DNA from: Baffinella frigidus
Lineage: Eukaryota; Cryptophyceae; Cryptomonadales; Baffinellaceae
NCBI GenBank assembly: GCA_026770585.1
Contig: MU646442.1
Span: 211,379 to 222,897 of the forward strand
DNA: 11,519 nt
Direction: 5' to 3'
In this document: piece after piece, positions 10,727-11,519 of the stretch
Layout: each line of letters starts with the position of its first letter
Numbering within the stretch: the first letter of the stretch is position 1
Notes under the pieces: model-generated
Databases searched by the model: none
What the model saw: only the letters and a program-made list of their open reading frames with translations
What the model was told of the DNA's origin: nothing
Program-made: the position numbers and the translations under genes

Positions 10727-10870
10727 CTAAACCCTAACCCTAAACCCTACACCCGTGCGTGTGGGGGGGGGCGTACACGAGCACCACCTGCAGCTGGGTA
10801 CATCAATGTGTTGGGCTTATCCTACTCCCCAACCCTAAACCCTAAACCAGTGAAATCCTACACCCGTGCG
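10727..10870. repeat. Telomeric repeats and exon A unit spacer
   Basis: CCTAAACCCTAACCCTAAAC at 10727-10752 and AACCCTAAACCCTAAACC at 10831-10850. Between them is CCGTGCGTGTGGGGGGGGGC and GGTACATCAATGTGTTGGGC, the latter related to 9729-9757. Confidence 0.75.
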
Positions 10871-10884
10871 TGAGCGAGCAATCA

Positions 10885-10994
10885 CCGTATCAGCGATCTG
10901 GAGCCACGAATCCGAGTGCTCTTCGAACGGCCGGCAAAAAAACGTAATTCTGTCAAACATGATACATACATACATACATACATACATACATACA

Positions 10995-11030
<36 letters not shown>

Positions 11031-11101
11031 TATATATGGTTGTAAGTGCCACTCGTCCATCGAGAGCAGCTGGTTAGCGTCCGAGTCAATGTCCCGGCTG
11101 T
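10885..11101 (-). pseudogene. Exon A copy 2, EF-hand, split by a microsatellite
   Basis: Minus strand from 11100 reads RDIDSDANQLLSMDEW, a second canonical EF-hand loop (DSDANQLLSMDE), after an acceptor-like CGCACAG. Then come HLQ and the AT/TATG microsatellite (10964-11037) where exon A continues RRPFEEHSDS. After the microsatellite, RPFEEHSDSWLQIADTV resumes at 10935 but in another frame. The copy is therefore broken unless the interval is spliced: it contains GTATGT repeats and an ACAG near 10949. The loop keeps all calcium-binding positions, so the damage looks recent or the two halves are separate exons. Confidence 0.55.
10964..11037 (+). repeat. CATA tetranucleotide and TA microsatellite
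   Basis: About 15 CATA units followed by about eight TA units. On the minus strand this is TATG, so GTATGT, a donor-like hexamer, occurs many times. It lies inside exon A copy 2. Confidence 0.95.
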
Positions 11102-11111
11102 GCGGGGCGCG

Positions 11112-11165
11112 CCCCAAACCCTAAACCCGTGCGTACATGTCGTTGTCCGAGCAATTCTCAAGTTA
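11112..11165. repeat. Telomeric remnant and conserved spacer
   Basis: CCAAACCCTAAACCCGTGCG then CCGAGCAATTCTCAAGTTAA. The same arrangement is at 10101-10163, so it marks the border of the repeated unit. Confidence 0.7.
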
Positions 11166-11326
11166 ACAGGGTAACGGCCTGAAAATGGGGTAGTTAGGCC
11201 TACGGTATTGCCTAGGACCTCCTACCGTAGGCCGAGACTTTTTGGTCCTAGGATCCCTCGGCCTACGGTAGGAGGTCCTAGTCAATGCCATATGCCTACC
11301 CCATTTTCAGACCGTTAGTCTATGAA
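11163..11326. mobile_element. Inverted-repeat element, family 1, copy b
   Basis: The ends TAACGGCCTGAAAATGGGGT and, inverted, TAACGGTCTGAAAATGGGGT (21 of 22 with the next two bases). It contains CCTACCGTAGG (11221-11231), CCTACGGTAGG (11262-11272) and two CCTAGG. It is in the same orientation as the copy at 499-680. It would lie in the intron after exon A, 45 nt from the donor. Confidence 0.8.
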
Positions 11327-11370
11327 AGTAGGACCACGGAAGTAAATACACGGGGGGCGTAAACACATAC

Positions 11371-11519
11371 CGTGTCAGCGATCTGGAGCCACGAATCAGA
11401 GTGTTCTTCAAACGGCCGGCGCCACTCGTCCAGAGACAGCTGCTGGTTAGCGTCCGTATCCATGTCTGCGAACCCCTCCTCTAGCTCGCTGCGGTCGTAC
11501 TCGTTCCTGAGGTGGGGTG
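11371..11519 (-). CDS. Candidate exon A: canonical EF-hand, partial at window edge
   Basis: Minus strand, 49 codons open to the window edge. The order is an entering helix (about residues 8-19 of the visible part, RSELEEGFADM), the loop DTDANQQLSLDE with Asp1, Asp3, Asn5, Gln7, Leu8, Ser9 and Glu12, then an exiting helix WRRPFEEHSDSWLQIADT. This satisfies the EF-hand calcium-loop pattern except that position 6 is Gln instead of Gly. It ends in phase 0 at ACG/GTATGTG, a fair donor. Upstream, CCCCACCTCAG at 11517-11508 could be an acceptor, so the exon may start at 11507 or continue beyond the window. Joined to exon B it keeps frame. The EF-hand supports a calcium-binding role; the exact family (calmodulin-like, calcium-dependent kinase tail, other) cannot be told from one or two hands. 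Confidence 0.7.

Noticed and set aside
1-11519. tRNA, rRNA or other known structural RNA genes
   Set aside because: I looked for A-box/B-box-like and rRNA core motifs on both strands and found none. A covariance-model scan would be decisive.

Overview
This window looks like repeat-saturated nuclear DNA from a eukaryote, most likely a microalga. The evidence is pervasive interstitial plant/algal-type telomeric heptamers (TTTAGGG and the variants TTTCGGG, TTTTGGG, TTTGGGG, TTCAGGG), microsatellites, at least eight families of short terminal-inverted-repeat elements, and no bacterial-style operon, ribosome-binding site or long ORF. TTTAGGG telomeres occur in plants, many green algae, dinoflagellates, cryptophytes and chromerids. 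The sequence alone does not fix the lineage.

None of the long uninterrupted ORFs looks like a real protein. The convincing coding signal is short, split and on the minus strand, in pieces bounded by splice-like AG and GT dinucleotides. Reading from the right end: exon A (11519-11371) holds a textbook EF-hand (loop DTDANQQLSLDE); exon B (9474-9411) holds the first helix and loop start of a second EF-hand (YKEVFNQMDRK); exon C (8721-8657) completes that loop (GDGVLDEQE) in the right phase; exon D (8514-8419) is a further open segment. A third canonical EF-hand loop start (DSDKNGE) sits alone between telomeric blocks at 1276-1233. I infer a calcium-binding EF-hand gene, or its decaying remnant, whose introns are filled with telomere-like repeats and hairpin elements. 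Exon B is present four times in tandem with identical phases, the end of exon A seven times, and the end of exon C several times locally, with shorter matches scattered to 3.9 kb.

Layout. 1-1080: GC-rich sequence with two hairpin elements and a G-tract. 1088-1352: telomeric blocks around the isolated EF-hand exon. 1349-2301: higher-order satellite of telomeric heptamers, a conserved 44-bp box and AT or ATCT microsatellites. 2301-3600: a dispersed 70-bp repeat, a 20-bp minisatellite and an element with 68-bp inverted arms. 3600-7130: a mosaic of paired inverted-repeat elements, a nested 184-bp palindrome and scattered exon-end/donor motifs. 7130-8150: direct repeats, a polypurine triplet tract and two more elements. 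8290-11519: the EF-hand exon region with telomeric-repeat spacers, a diverged heptamer array and a CATA microsatellite.

Two themes stand out. Candidate exon ends run straight into GT plus CCCTAAA-type repeats, so telomere-like DNA may be serving as intron. Otherwise unrelated hairpin elements share the 11-bp palindrome CCTACSGTAGG, usually next to CCTAGG, and two element families carry internal hairpins that differ between copies by compensatory changes. All calls come from reading the sequence by eye; no alignment or database search was run.
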